Below, piece by piece: positions 44,541 through 52,311 of a DNA stretch of 59,204 nucleotides. This stretch comes from an uncultured Halieaceae bacterium. Its GTDB lineage: Bacteria > Pseudomonadota > Gammaproteobacteria > Pseudomonadales > Halieaceae. The number at the start of each line of letters is the position of its first letter. Position 1 is the first letter of the stretch. The stretch is taken from NCBI GenBank assembly GCA_913057135.1, contig CAJXNM010000017.1, positions 1 to 59,204 of the forward strand. Direction: 5' to 3'. The notes below the pieces were generated by a model that saw only the letters and a list, made by a program, of their open reading frames with translations, had not been told where the DNA came from and did not search any database. The position numbers and the translations under genes are program-made.

Positions 44541-46210
44541 TGACTGCCTTGAAGCGACGATTCGCAACCGCCTTGGCCGCGATATGCTTAATATTAATTA
44601 CATTAGCATTGTTTTATAAGCAATTGATACTATACGCTTTGTCGGTTGTTAATCAGCCGGACATTGGCGCGCACCGTGCTGTTGAATGGCAAGCCGCTAA
44701 GGGTGCGATGTCTGCTCAAGATCAAGCATCCAAGGGTCCCAATATTCTCTTCATACTGGTCGATGACCTTGGCATCAATGACCTGTCCACCTTTGGCGGC
44801 GGCGTAGCGGAGGGGCGGGTACCCACCCCCAATATCGATCGCCTGGCCTATGAGGGTGCGGTGTTTGAGCAGGCATACTCCGGCACGGCCACCTGTGCGC
44901 CGTCGCGGGCAATGCTGATGACGGGTCGTTACCCATCTCGCACGGGATTTGAGTTCACCCCCACCCCCGATGGCATGGGACGTATTATTGAGCTGTTTTC
45001 CAATAACGATGAACTGGGGTTGCCGCCGGTGAAGCGAAACGGGGTGGTGGCGCAACATCAACCTAGCTTTGAGGAGCAGGGTTTACCCGGTAGCGAGGTC
45101 ACCGTTGCCGAGTTGTTGCAGCAGGCGGGCTATCGAACAGGTCATATTGGTAAGTGGCATTTAGGCCGAAGTGTTGAGTCAAGACCGACATCCCAAGGTT
45201 TTGACGACAGTTTGTTGATGGCAAGTGGACTTTATTTACCGGTGGATGATCCGGATGTCGTCAATGCCCGGGTACCGTTTGATGCAATTGGGGAGTTTTT
45301 ATGGGCGCGAATGCGCTATGCCGCATCCTTCAACAACAGTGATTGGTTTGAGCCCAAGGGCTACTTGACCGACTACTGGACCGATGAGGCCATTCGTTTT
45401 ATCGAAACCCCCTCGTCCCAGCCGTTTTTTCTCTACCTTGCACATTGGGGGGTGCACACCCCCCTGCAGGCCACCCGTGCAGATTATGAGGCGGTCGGGG
45501 CGATTGAGCCCCACACGTTGCGGGTTTATGCAGCCATGATCCGCGCCCTCGACCGCTCGGTCGGCAGGTTGCTGGCGACCTTGGAGCGCCTAGGCATTGA
45601 CGACAATACCCTCATCGTCTTTTCGTCTGACAATGGCGGGGCGGGTTATTTGGGGCTGAACGATATCAACGCGCCGTATCGAGGCTGGAAGCTCACCCTG
45701 TTCGAGGGCGGGTTACGGGTACCCCTGTTCATGCGCTGGCCCGAGCGTATCTCTGCAGGTACAGAGATCAGCACACCCGTGGCACACATCGATGTGATGC
45801 CCACTCTGTTGGCCGCCGCTGAGACGGATTTGCCAAGTGACCGCATTATTGATGGTGTCAACCTGCTAAGTGCGGCGGCGGGCATTGGGGTTATCCATCG
45901 TCCCGACAATGCTCTGTATTGGTCCAGTGGTAGTTATCGAGCTGTACGGGCGGGGGATTGGAAACTGCAGATGGAGACCGCTAGGAATGTTAAACGGCTT
46001 TACAACCTGGCTGATGATCCCACTGAGCAACAGGACCTGAGCGCCCAATTGCCAGAGCGTGTGACGGCGTTAGAGGGCTTAATGAATGCGCACTGGGCGG
46101 ATGCTAGAGCCCCCTTATTTCCCCACACCATTGAAGGTCCCGTGGGCATTGATAAAACCCCGGCTCAGGCCTTGGAGCCGGGTGATGACTATGTGGTGTG
46201 GCCAAATTAA
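44540..46210 (+). CDS. Arylsulfatase, second of cluster
   Basis: A 556-residue sulfatase starting within the stop codon of the previous gene (TGATG), so translation is coupled. An N-terminal hydrophobic helix (A-L-A-A-I-C-L-I-L-I-T-L-A-L-F-Y) follows a basic start and could be a signal or an anchor. Catalytic motifs are I-L-F-I-L-V-D-D-L-G, C119 in C-A-P-S-R-A-M-L-M-T-G-R-Y (to become formylglycine), G-H-I-G-K-W-H-L-G, and F-S-S-D-N-G-G-A. The length is usual for the type. It is likely periplasmic. The maturase that makes formylglycine is not in the window. Confidence 0.9.
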   Translation: MTALKRRFATALAAICLILITLALFYKQLILYALSVVNQPDIGAHRAVEWQAAKGAMSAQDQASKGPNILFILVDDLGINDLSTFGGGVAEGRVPTPNIDRLAYEGAVFEQAYSGTATCAPSRAMLMTGRYPSRTGFEFTPTPDGMGRIIELFSNNDELGLPPVKRNGVVAQHQPSFEEQGLPGSEVTVAELLQQAGYRTGHIGKWHLGRSVESRPTSQGFDDSLLMASGLYLPVDDPDVVNARVPFDAIGEFLWARMRYAASFNNSDWFEPKGYLTDYWTDEAIRFIETPSSQPFFLYLAHWGVHTPLQATRADYEAVGAIEPHTLRVYAAMIRALDRSVGRLLATLERLGIDDNTLIVFSSDNGGAGYLGLNDINAPYRGWKLTLFEGGLRVPLFMRWPERISAGTEISTPVAHIDVMPTLLAAAETDLPSDRIIDGVNLLSAAAGIGVIHRPDNALYWSSGSYRAVRAGDWKLQMETARNVKRLYNLADDPTEQQDLSAQLPERVTALEGLMNAHWADARAPLFPHTIEGPVGIDKTPAQALEPGDDYVVWPN

Positions 46211-46301
46211 CGCGATCAATGGCGTGTTTCGACCTACACTCAGCTTATACCGGTTTCGCGTGCGTCATAGCCGTTACCAACGACAACAAAGAGATTGCCC
46301 C

Positions 46302-48650
46302 ATGCCTAGACTGTTCGTAGCCCTTACAAAGCCACCACTTACGCTGGCTGCTCTTATCTTATTACTTACCGCTTGTAGTGGTGACGATGGCACCGACGGG
46401 GCTGTCGGTCCGTCGGGCAGCGATGGGCTCAATTCGCTGATCGTCCAGACGCCACTAGCGGAGGGGGATGAACGATGTGAGGCGGGTGGTTTCGAAGTCC
46501 AAAGCGGTATCGATGCGGATGGTGATGGGGTATTGGCCGCAGACGAAGTCGATGCAACCTCTGTCAGCTGTAATGCCGTTGTGGCCTCGGCCGATTTACC
46601 GAATATTCTCCTCGTTGTCGCTGATGATGTCGGGGTCGATCAGCTAGCGTCATTCGGCTTTGGGGGCATTGATCCGCCAGCGGTCCCTACTATCGATAGT
46701 CTCGCAAACGACGGTGTTCGTTTTGCCAATACCTGGTCCATGCCAACCTGTTCTGCTACCCGAGTGGCACTGATGACCGGTAAATACCCGACGCGAACCA
46801 ACGTCAACACGGCTATCGTATCGGTCGATTTGGCTAATTCGCAGATGTCCCCCTACGAGAACTCCCTTCCGAACGTGCTCGCTCGATCGGGTTACGTGAA
46901 CGGTTATGTGGGCAAGATTCATGCGTCTGGATCGGATGTTAACCCGGCTAACTATCCCTTGGGTGATGAAACCATGGTGCGCCTCGGCTGGGATTATTTT
47001 GCCGGCTATCTCGACGGAGGCCCCCGTCCTATCGATGTTCGTGCCGGGCTTAGTAACCTTGCGGATGACGCGGCACCGTTTACCTGTGGTTTCATTCCTG
47101 AAAGCTCACAGCACCCTCTGGGCGCCGATAGCGGTGCCTGTTACACAGCCGATGGCGCTTGCACAGAGATTGGCAACAACGAACAGAGTTCAGCGGGTAA
47201 GCGCTGTCTTGATGCCGGCGGCATTCTTGATCCTAACCAGTCCTGTGCTGCCGAAGCGCCGGCCTATGTCGACTTTAGCCGACACAACGCTTACTACACC
47301 GCCGAGCTTATCGAGGCGGATCGATTGGGCGCGCGGCGTGTGGCGGTTGATGATGTGCGTACTCGCAAGCACCGTACGGCCCTCGAGACCGATTTGGCGA
47401 TTAACTGGCTGCAACAACAGACCAGCGATCGGCCTTGGATGCTGACTGTGGGTTTCTCCGCCGCCCACGCGCCCCTGCAGCCGGTTCCCGATGACATGAT
47501 CCCAGGGGCAGAGCCACTGTCATCGGGTATTGATTGCACTGAAACGCGGGATGTGCGACCGCTAATGGATCAAAATGTAAGCGCTATCGATGCTGAATTC
47601 GGTCGGCTTCTTGAGGCTGCGGGTGTCATGATTCGAGGTACCGATGGTGGCCTTCGATACGACCCCGCCAGTAACACGGTAGTGGCATTTGTCGGCGACA
47701 ACGGCAGCTTGGGCACAACGGTAAAAGCGCCGTTTAGCCTCTTACGTGCCAAAGCGACCGTCTATCAGGGTGGTATCTGGATACCGATGCTTGTGACAGC
47801 ACCAAATATCGACATGCCTGGACGGCGCATCGACGCGTTGACCAATATCATCGACTTATATGCTCTGTTCACCCACCTGGGAGGACGGGAACTGACTGCA
47901 GAAGCAGCGCAACGACATGACGTTGCTCCCCTCATGCCCTACTTAGAGTCGGCTAATACGCCACCGCAACGATCGTTCAACTTTAGCTACTCTGGACGCA
48001 ATATTCAGAATGAGACACCGGCACCCTGTGTCATCAACGATTTAAGTATTTGTCTGCAGCTCTTCCCCCAGGCCGGTGTCTGTGCGTCCGAGGGTGGTGA
48101 TTGGTACGGGGAGGGCGGTGTTGTTGCAGGCCAGTCCTTTGATTCCTGTTGCGCGGTTAACGCCTACTTTGCGAGCACTGGTCAGCCCGAGGTCGATATC
48201 TTATCCGAGACCCAAGCGGCCATTCGTAATGACGCCTACAAACTCATGAGCTTGCAGGGACCCGACTGCGCCGCAGGTGGCGCTCTGGTTACCACCGAGG
48301 AGTTCTACCAGTTAACCGCAGGCACCGATGATCCAACGGCTAATCTCGATAACTTAGCGGTTAATGACTTGCTGGCAGCCAATGGTGTAGCAGGGCTGTC
48401 CCCCGAGGCGCTCGATAACTATGAACAACTGCAGGCTCAGTTGCAGGTGGTACTCAGCGGTGAAGCAGATTGCCCCGGTGATGGCAATCTTGATCGCATC
48501 GTCGATGACAACGACCTTGATAATTGGGCGTTTTGGGCGAGCAGTAACGACGGACAGTCGAGTTGGTATGACTTTAACCTAGACGGCGTCACCGACGAGG
48601 CCGACCGCCAGGTAATCGAGGCGAACTTGGGTCTTAGTTGCGGGCCGTGA
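46302..48650 (+). CDS. Modular sulfatase lipoprotein with collagen-like N-terminus and dockerin-like C-terminus
   Basis: A 782-residue sulfatase. ATG 46302 begins a signal with lipobox L-L-L-T-A-C-S, so it is a lipoprotein. Next come short Gly-x-y repeats (G-D-D-G-T-D-G-A-V-G-P-S-G) and a DUF7151-like segment (C-E-A-G-G-F-E-V-Q-S-G-I-D-A-D-G-D-G). The sulfatase domain begins L-L-V-V-A-D-D-V-G. Its modified residue is C150 in C-S-A-T-R-V-A-L-M-T-G, the C-x-A-x-R variant of the motif. Cys-rich insertions occur in the middle and C-terminal parts. The end has two calcium-loop-like repeats (D-G-N-L-D-R-I-V-D-D-N-D and D-F-N-L-D-G-V-T-D-E-A-D), a dockerin-like pair. The parent frame extends upstream, but only this start gives a signal. 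Confidence 0.85.
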   Translation: MPRLFVALTKPPLTLAALILLLTACSGDDGTDGAVGPSGSDGLNSLIVQTPLAEGDERCEAGGFEVQSGIDADGDGVLAADEVDATSVSCNAVVASADLPNILLVVADDVGVDQLASFGFGGIDPPAVPTIDSLANDGVRFANTWSMPTCSATRVALMTGKYPTRTNVNTAIVSVDLANSQMSPYENSLPNVLARSGYVNGYVGKIHASGSDVNPANYPLGDETMVRLGWDYFAGYLDGGPRPIDVRAGLSNLADDAAPFTCGFIPESSQHPLGADSGACYTADGACTEIGNNEQSSAGKRCLDAGGILDPNQSCAAEAPAYVDFSRHNAYYTAELIEADRLGARRVAVDDVRTRKHRTALETDLAINWLQQQTSDRPWMLTVGFSAAHAPLQPVPDDMIPGAEPLSSGIDCTETRDVRPLMDQNVSAIDAEFGRLLEAAGVMIRGTDGGLRYDPASNTVVAFVGDNGSLGTTVKAPFSLLRAKATVYQGGIWIPMLVTAPNIDMPGRRIDALTNIIDLYALFTHLGGRELTAEAAQRHDVAPLMPYLESANTPPQRSFNFSYSGRNIQNETPAPCVINDLSICLQLFPQAGVCASEGGDWYGEGGVVAGQSFDSCCAVNAYFASTGQPEVDILSETQAAIRNDAYKLMSLQGPDCAAGGALVTTEEFYQLTAGTDDPTANLDNLAVNDLLAANGVAGLSPEALDNYEQLQAQLQVVLSGEADCPGDGNLDRIVDDNDLDNWAFWASSNDGQSSWYDFNLDGVTDEADRQVIEANLGLSCGP

Positions 48651-48724
48651 CGTTTGGGTTCCGAGGTTGTTTTGTTGCGCCTTTGGTTTAGTTGTCTGGG
48701 CATGGATGGTTTGGAGTAGTCGCA

Positions 48725-49201
48725 ATGGTTAACGCACGCGGTTTTGTGCAGCGATGGTCGGCCCTCTTGGTGCTGGTTGGTCTTTGGTTTCTGGCGGCAC
48801 ACTTGGCTCACAGTGCGCCGGATTCTGAAGTAAAGGGCACTGAGGTGGAGGTTACTGGACACTATCCCGCCATCACTTTGCTCGATAGTTCAAACGACGT
48901 GCTCGGGCGCCCCATGAGCTACCCAGATTGCACACCCGATATTCAAGCGGTGAAGATAACCATGGCCCCGGGACAGGTCGGTGAGGAGCATCAACACGTC
49001 ACGCCCTTGTTTGCGTATGTGCTATCCGGTGAGATTTCGGTGACCTATGACAACGGTGCAGGTGCGGACGGAGAGGGCGTTACACGCACCTACAAAGAAG
49101 GCGAGGCCCTTATGGAGGCCATGCACGTGCCTCACTATGGTTTTAATCCAACCAGTGAACCGACGACGTTGTTGGCGGTCTATATGAAGTGTGCTCCGTG
49201 A
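48725..49201 (+). CDS. Secreted or membrane-attached cupin protein
   Basis: A 158-residue protein with an N-terminal signal or anchor helix (W-S-A-L-L-V-L-V-G-L-W-F-L-A-A-H-L) and a small cupin barrel. Metal-site motifs are A-P-G-Q-V-G-E-E-H-Q-H-V-T (E-x-H-x-H) and a later H-V-P-H-Y-G-F-N-P; a G-E-I-S-V-T strand lies between. Periplasmic cupins of this kind have no fixed function. GGAG is 9 nt before ATG 48725. The gene follows the third sulfatase by 74 nt, and its stop overlaps the next start by 3 nt. Confidence 0.75.
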   Translation: MVNARGFVQRWSALLVLVGLWFLAAHLAHSAPDSEVKGTEVEVTGHYPAITLLDSSNDVLGRPMSYPDCTPDIQAVKITMAPGQVGEEHQHVTPLFAYVLSGEISVTYDNGAGADGEGVTRTYKEGEALMEAMHVPHYGFNPTSEPTTLLAVYMKCAP

Positions 49202-49830
49202 ACGTGTCACCCTTGGATGTGAATAAGCGCGTTAAAACACCGACGGGTAGTCTTATTGCCTTGCTGACTGTCCTGATGATCGGTGGTTGCTCTGATAGCA
49301 ACGCCCCGCAGGATAGCGATGCCTCCATCGCCGATACGACGCCGGCGGCAGAGTCTGACGATGACGGTGCTGACGATGCCTTTTCGCCCCAGTATCAGCA
49401 ATTAATGACAGATCGTTTGGTCGATGCGGATTACTGGCAAGAGGAACCTGCGATTCTCGCTGCCGGACTCGGATTTACCGATATCAATGGTGTACCCGGC
49501 TTGAGCGAACCAACTTTGTCCCTCGAAGAAGTAGAGCGCTTAGCTCGCGATGCTGGTGCGGGTTGGCATGCAGCAGGCAGCTACGATGACAGCTGTATTG
49601 AAGACCATGACAATCAAATTGATATTGTGTTGGCCGGTGATCGTGCCGCAGCCGAGCGGATAGCCGTTGTACACATCCCGGGAACAGCGCCGTACGCCCC
49701 GTTCTACAATCCGGGCGGTCCGGGTAATGCCCGTGCCCCTGTTACTCTGTACTCCGAGCCTAGCCCCGAGCATTTTCAACCAGTGACTATTGCGCTGGAT
49801 GACCCCATGCAGGTGTCTTATGAGCCTTAG
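49198..49830 (+). CDS. Predicted lipoprotein of unknown function
   Basis: A 210-residue product starting at GTG 49198, overlapping the cupin stop (GTGA). A basic N-terminus and hydrophobic stretch (L-I-A-L-L-T-V-L-M-I-G-G-C) form a lipobox with cysteine near residue 31, followed by a long acidic, low-complexity linker (D-S-D-A-S-I-A-D-T-T-P, then D-D-D-G-A-D-D-A). The folded part includes V-D-A-D-Y-W-Q-E-E-P-A-I-L, an S-L-E-E-V-E-R-L-A-R helix, D-S-C-I-E-D-H-D, and a Pro/Gly-rich end (Y-N-P-G-G-P-G-N-A-R-A-P). I recognise no family. It appears to close the sulfatase-cupin cluster, just before the tRNA. Confidence 0.6.
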   Translation: MNVSPLDVNKRVKTPTGSLIALLTVLMIGGCSDSNAPQDSDASIADTTPAAESDDDGADDAFSPQYQQLMTDRLVDADYWQEEPAILAAGLGFTDINGVPGLSEPTLSLEEVERLARDAGAGWHAAGSYDDSCIEDHDNQIDIVLAGDRAAAERIAVVHIPGTAPYAPFYNPGGPGNARAPVTLYSEPSPEHFQPVTIALDDPMQVSYEP

Positions 49831-49884
49831 TTTTTGGCGGGAGTTCTTGACTAAGGGCGGGACTGTCTCTACTCTGCACGCCCT

Positions 49885-49961
49885 CCGCCCGTAGCTCAGC
49901 TGGATAGAGCACCAGGCTTCGAACCTGGGTGTCGGGAGTTCGAATCTCTCCGGGCGGGCCA
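49885..49961 (+). tRNA. tRNA-Arg (anticodon UCG)
   Basis: A complete 77-nt cloverleaf. The acceptor CCGCCCG pairs perfectly with CGGGCGG. The D arm starts GCTC, the anticodon stem CCAGG/CCTGG encloses loop CTTCGAA (anticodon TCG, reading CGA), and the T arm is GGGAG-TTCGAAT-CTCTC. The discriminator is G and CCA is encoded. An integrase module starts right after it, so its 3' end is the likely attachment site. Confidence 0.95.
49931..49961 (+). other. Probable attL at the 3' end of tRNA-Arg
   Basis: The T-arm and acceptor 3' half of tRNA-Arg stand immediately before a tyrosine-recombinase module, the usual attachment arrangement in which the crossover leaves the tRNA intact. No second copy of this sequence was found later in the window, so the attachment core and right end are inferred rather than seen. 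Confidence 0.5.
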
Positions 49962-50030
49962 GATAACCTCTTGAATGCCCTAAAAAATATCTGCCAATGT
50001 GTTTTGCTCAAAAGCCAGCTACGTCCGTCT

Positions 50031-50126
50031 GGGACACATTTGGGACACATTAGGGACAGTATTAAAAATCCTCTCCTCTTGGCTCATGTGAAATCGGAGT
50101 CGTTTTGACACCTAGGCTCTGGGACA
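50031..50126. repeat. 11-bp tandem repeats, candidate integrase arm sites
   Basis: GGGACACATT occurs at 50031-50040 and 50042-50051, and GGGACAG at 50053-50059, an exact 11-bp period. Another GGGACA is at 50121-50126. They begin about 70 nt beyond the tRNA end, on the element side. Short direct repeats at such spacing beside attL are typical arm-type binding sites for integrase or excisionase; the role is inferred. Confidence 0.5.
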
Positions 50127-50147
50127 AAAACGGCGTCCCGTCCCCCT

Positions 50148-50354
50148 TCATTGGTCGGGGATAAACTCCAAAAGATCTCCGACTTCACAGCCAAAAAGTT
50201 TGCACAGCTTATCTATGGCTTCTAGCTCAACCCGTGCTGCTGTCTCCTTATAGAGCAACGTAATTGTATTGCGATGGAGTCCCGTTTCACGAGCTACATC
50301 CATCACTTTCATTTTGTTTTCGCCCATTAATTTCGATAGGTGGCACTTGATCAT
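50148..50354 (-). CDS. Small XRE-family helix-turn-helix regulator
   Basis: A 68-residue Cro/CI-type DNA-binding protein, almost entirely one helix-turn-helix domain: V-M-D-V-A-R-E-T-G-L-H-R-N-T-I-T-L-L-Y (about 17-35), then L-E-A-I-D-K-L-C-K-L-F-G-C and G-D-L-L-E-F. Short XRE proteins of this kind repress the integration/excision genes of phages and genomic islands. AGGAA precedes the ATG. It is divergent from the excisionase-integrase pair, and the region between holds a promoter with repeats that could be its operators. Confidence 0.85.
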   Translation of the reverse strand: MIKCHLSKLMGENKMKVMDVARETGLHRNTITLLYKETAARVELEAIDKLCKLFGCEVGDLLEFIPDQ

Positions 50355-50355
50355 C

Positions 50356-50433
50356 TGTCGTTCCTAAAAAATAAATGTCACCTAGAACGACAAAAAGATT
50401 GACAGGAGGTCTTCTTGCGCTAATATGTCATTC
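50356..50433. promoter_or_regulatory. Candidate operators for the XRE regulator
   Basis: TGTCGTTC (50356-50363) and GAACGACA (50385-50392) are a perfect 8-bp inverted repeat, and TGTCATTC (50426-50433) is a one-mismatch third copy. The copies flank the -35 and overlap the -10 of the rightward promoter, and also cover the upstream region of the leftward XRE gene. This layout fits a repressor that controls both directions. Confidence 0.55.
50399..50426 (+). promoter_or_regulatory. Sigma-70 promoter for the excisionase-integrase genes
   Basis: A perfect TTGACA (50399-50404), a 16-bp spacer and TAATAT (50421-50426) make a strong sigma-70 promoter reading toward the excisionase-like gene, with about 75 nt of leader. 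The putative operator copies lie just upstream and across the -10. Confidence 0.8.
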
Positions 50434-50508
50434 AGGATGACGTTGAGTCGCATGGCATGACAAAACGTTTTCCTCATTGTAAATGTTGAGCCGCAAGGAG
50501 TCATGGCC

Positions 50509-50736
50509 ATGGAAAACAACCTGACGTATCTGACTACAGATGGGCTAGCCCAAAAGCTTCCGTATTCCCCGCGTACTATTCGCGACCGACTGAAAGATTC
50601 CGTGTTGATCGAAGGTACGCACTATGTGCGTCCTTTCGGCGGCAGGAAGATTTTTTACATTTGGGAGCATATCGAGCGTGACATGTTACGCATCAATCCT
50701 ATCCCAATGGCGAAGGGAGCTGTACGTGATCGTTAA
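50509..50736 (+). CDS. Excisionase-like small DNA-binding protein
   Basis: A 75-residue protein with a winged-helix excisionase/AlpA-like layout: L-T-T-D-G-L-A-Q-K-L-P-Y-S-P-R-T-I-R-D-R (helix-turn-helix, about 8-27), then G-T-H-Y-V-R-P-F-G-G-R-K-I-F-Y-I-W (wing) and a short basic tail. Such proteins direct the integrase toward excision. ATG 50509 is 8 nt from AAGGAG, while ATG 50503 is too near. Its 3' end overlaps the integrase start by 11 nt, which suggests coupled translation. Confidence 0.75.
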   Translation: MENNLTYLTTDGLAQKLPYSPRTIRDRLKDSVLIEGTHYVRPFGGRKIFYIWEHIERDMLRINPIPMAKGAVRDR

Positions 50737-51934
50737 GGTTCGGACGCGCCCCGAAACGGGACGTCTGTACTTCGACTTTTGGTATAGGGGAAAGCGATGC
50801 AGGGAGTACACCTTACTCGCCGACAATGCTGCCAATCGAAAGCGGATGAACGCGCTTGCCAAGCGTATGAGCGCTGAGATCGAGTTGGGTGCCTTTGACT
50901 ACGTCGCTTATTTCCCTGAGGGAAGCCGCGCTAAGCACTTCAACACCGAGTCAAAGAATGATTCGGAGCGTGACCAAAACCTTCCTGATTTCTCTGACTT
51001 TGTGGAGGCATGGTGGGCACGACATAAAGTGTCGCTTCGCCTAAGCACCCAGGAGCTGTATCGCGGCTATATCGATAAGCACCTGACGCCGCATTTTGGG
51101 TCCATGTGCATCGGGGAAATATCAAAGGCTAGGGTGTTGGATTTTCGTGCCGAGTTGGCGAGTCGTCCTATCCGAAAGGATGGGACGACACTGTCAGCGA
51201 AGTCCATCAACTCTGTGATGGGCGTGCTAAAGCTGATAACAGAAGCTGCGTCGGAAGAGTTTGGTCTCGCTAATCCAGCCCGAGCCATCAAGCGCCTAAA
51301 ACAGCGTAGACCCGACATTCAGCCGTTCACCCTTGAGGAGGTTCAGCAGATCGTTGATACGGTGCGCGGCGATTATCGCAATTATCTGGTCGTCCGGTTT
51401 TTCACGGGTTTGCGAACGGGAGAGGTCAATGGCCTCAAGTGGGAGCACGTGGATTTTGAGGGACAGCGGTTGCTCATCCGCGAAAGCTTCTCCAAAGGCA
51501 GAACTGAGGGCCTGAAAACCGATGGCTCCCAACGCGATGTGGATATGTCGTCAGTCGTTAAGTCTGCGTTAGCCGAACAATTGAAGCTAACGGGGGAGGG
51601 GCGCTATGTGTTCTGCGCCCCCGGTGGTGGACCTGTTGATGCACACAACTTCACCCAAAGAGTGTGGGACCCGCTACTGCGATATCTCGCGATCAAACGA
51701 CGGCGACCGTACGAGTGTCGTCACACCGCTGCAACCCTATGGCTGGCCGCTGGAGAGAACCCAGAGTGGATTGCACGCCAGCTGGGCCACACCTCGACAG
51801 AAATGCTGTTTCGCGTTTATTCGCGTTATGTACCCAATCTAACCCGCAATGATGGCAGTGCCATGGATCGGATGTTGCGAAGTCGTATCACTATCAACGA
51901 GCAGACTAATTCAAGAACAGGTGAGCGCTCATGA
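50726..51934 (+). CDS. Tyrosine recombinase (integrase) with DUF3596 arm domain
   Basis: A 402-residue site-specific integrase. GTG 50726, six nt after GGGAG, is chosen because the arm-binding DUF3596 region starts right there (V-K-V-R-T-R-P-E-T-G-R-L-Y-F-D-F-W-Y-R-G). The region continues N-R-K-R-M-N-A-L-A-K-R and F-D-Y-V-A-Y-F-P-E-G. A SAM-like core-binding domain and then the catalytic domain follow. The catalytic residues are R230 (T-G-L-R-T-G-E), R332-H333 (E-C-R-H-T-A-A-T), the L-G-H motif and nucleophile Y365 (R-V-Y-S-R-Y). At the HxxR position the usual first His is Tyr, a common variation. It probably inserted the element into tRNA-Arg. Confidence 0.93.
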   Translation: MIVKVRTRPETGRLYFDFWYRGKRCREYTLLADNAANRKRMNALAKRMSAEIELGAFDYVAYFPEGSRAKHFNTESKNDSERDQNLPDFSDFVEAWWARHKVSLRLSTQELYRGYIDKHLTPHFGSMCIGEISKARVLDFRAELASRPIRKDGTTLSAKSINSVMGVLKLITEAASEEFGLANPARAIKRLKQRRPDIQPFTLEEVQQIVDTVRGDYRNYLVVRFFTGLRTGEVNGLKWEHVDFEGQRLLIRESFSKGRTEGLKTDGSQRDVDMSSVVKSALAEQLKLTGEGRYVFCAPGGGPVDAHNFTQRVWDPLLRYLAIKRRRPYECRHTAATLWLAAGENPEWIARQLGHTSTEMLFRVYSRYVPNLTRNDGSAMDRMLRSRITINEQTNSRTGERS

Positions 51935-52311
51935 TTGAACAAATTCCATTCAACCCTCATCGCGTATCGCCGGTTACTCGAATCGACGGTCACACGGTCC
52001 GACGACCTTTTCGCGATCACCCGAATAAGAAGCATCTGGCCGCTGTTCGTGCTGCCCGTCGGCTGCTGCAAAGAGATAGCAGTGGTGACGTGTATTGTGC
52101 GACGTGCTGGTCCGTAGATACCCAAGATCGTCCACTAGAGGCGCACCACCGGCACTACAACGACTTCGGTAACGAAAGGGTGTCTGACATTGTGCTGATC
52201 TGTCCAGATTGCCACGAGGCGATTACTGAGCGCTTTCGGTCGGCACGGTTGGACGCTGGTGCTGAGGCTATTCGAGAGTATTACTTTCCTGGGGTGGGGC
52301 AGGTGCACTAG
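51931..52311 (+). CDS. HNH-nuclease-like small protein coupled to the integrase
   Basis: A 126-residue product starting in an ATGA overlap with the integrase stop. The N-terminal half is basic (D-H-P-N-K-K-H-L-A-A-V-R-A-A-R-R-L-L). The second half has a zinc-type Cys pair (Y-C-A-T-C-W), an E-A-H-H-R-H-Y-N-D-F-G segment and a second pair (I-C-P-D-C-H-E-A-I-T). The order Cys-x2-Cys, His-His, Asn, Cys-x2-Cys-His is that of HNH nucleases with a treble-clef zinc finger. Activity is not proven. Coupling to the integrase suggests a role within the element, for instance in DNA processing or defence. Confidence 0.7.
   Translation: MIEQIPFNPHRVSPVTRIDGHTVRRPFRDHPNKKHLAAVRAARRLLQRDSSGDVYCATCWSVDTQDRPLEAHHRHYNDFGNERVSDIVLICPDCHEAITERFRSARLDAGAEAIREYYFPGVGQVH

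Noticed and set aside
49787-50050. 87-codon minus-strand ORF across the tRNA (contains G-P-P-G-E-I-R-T-P-D-T-Q)
   Set aside because: It is the antisense of tRNA-Arg, a well-known artefact found across many genomes; no ribosome site.
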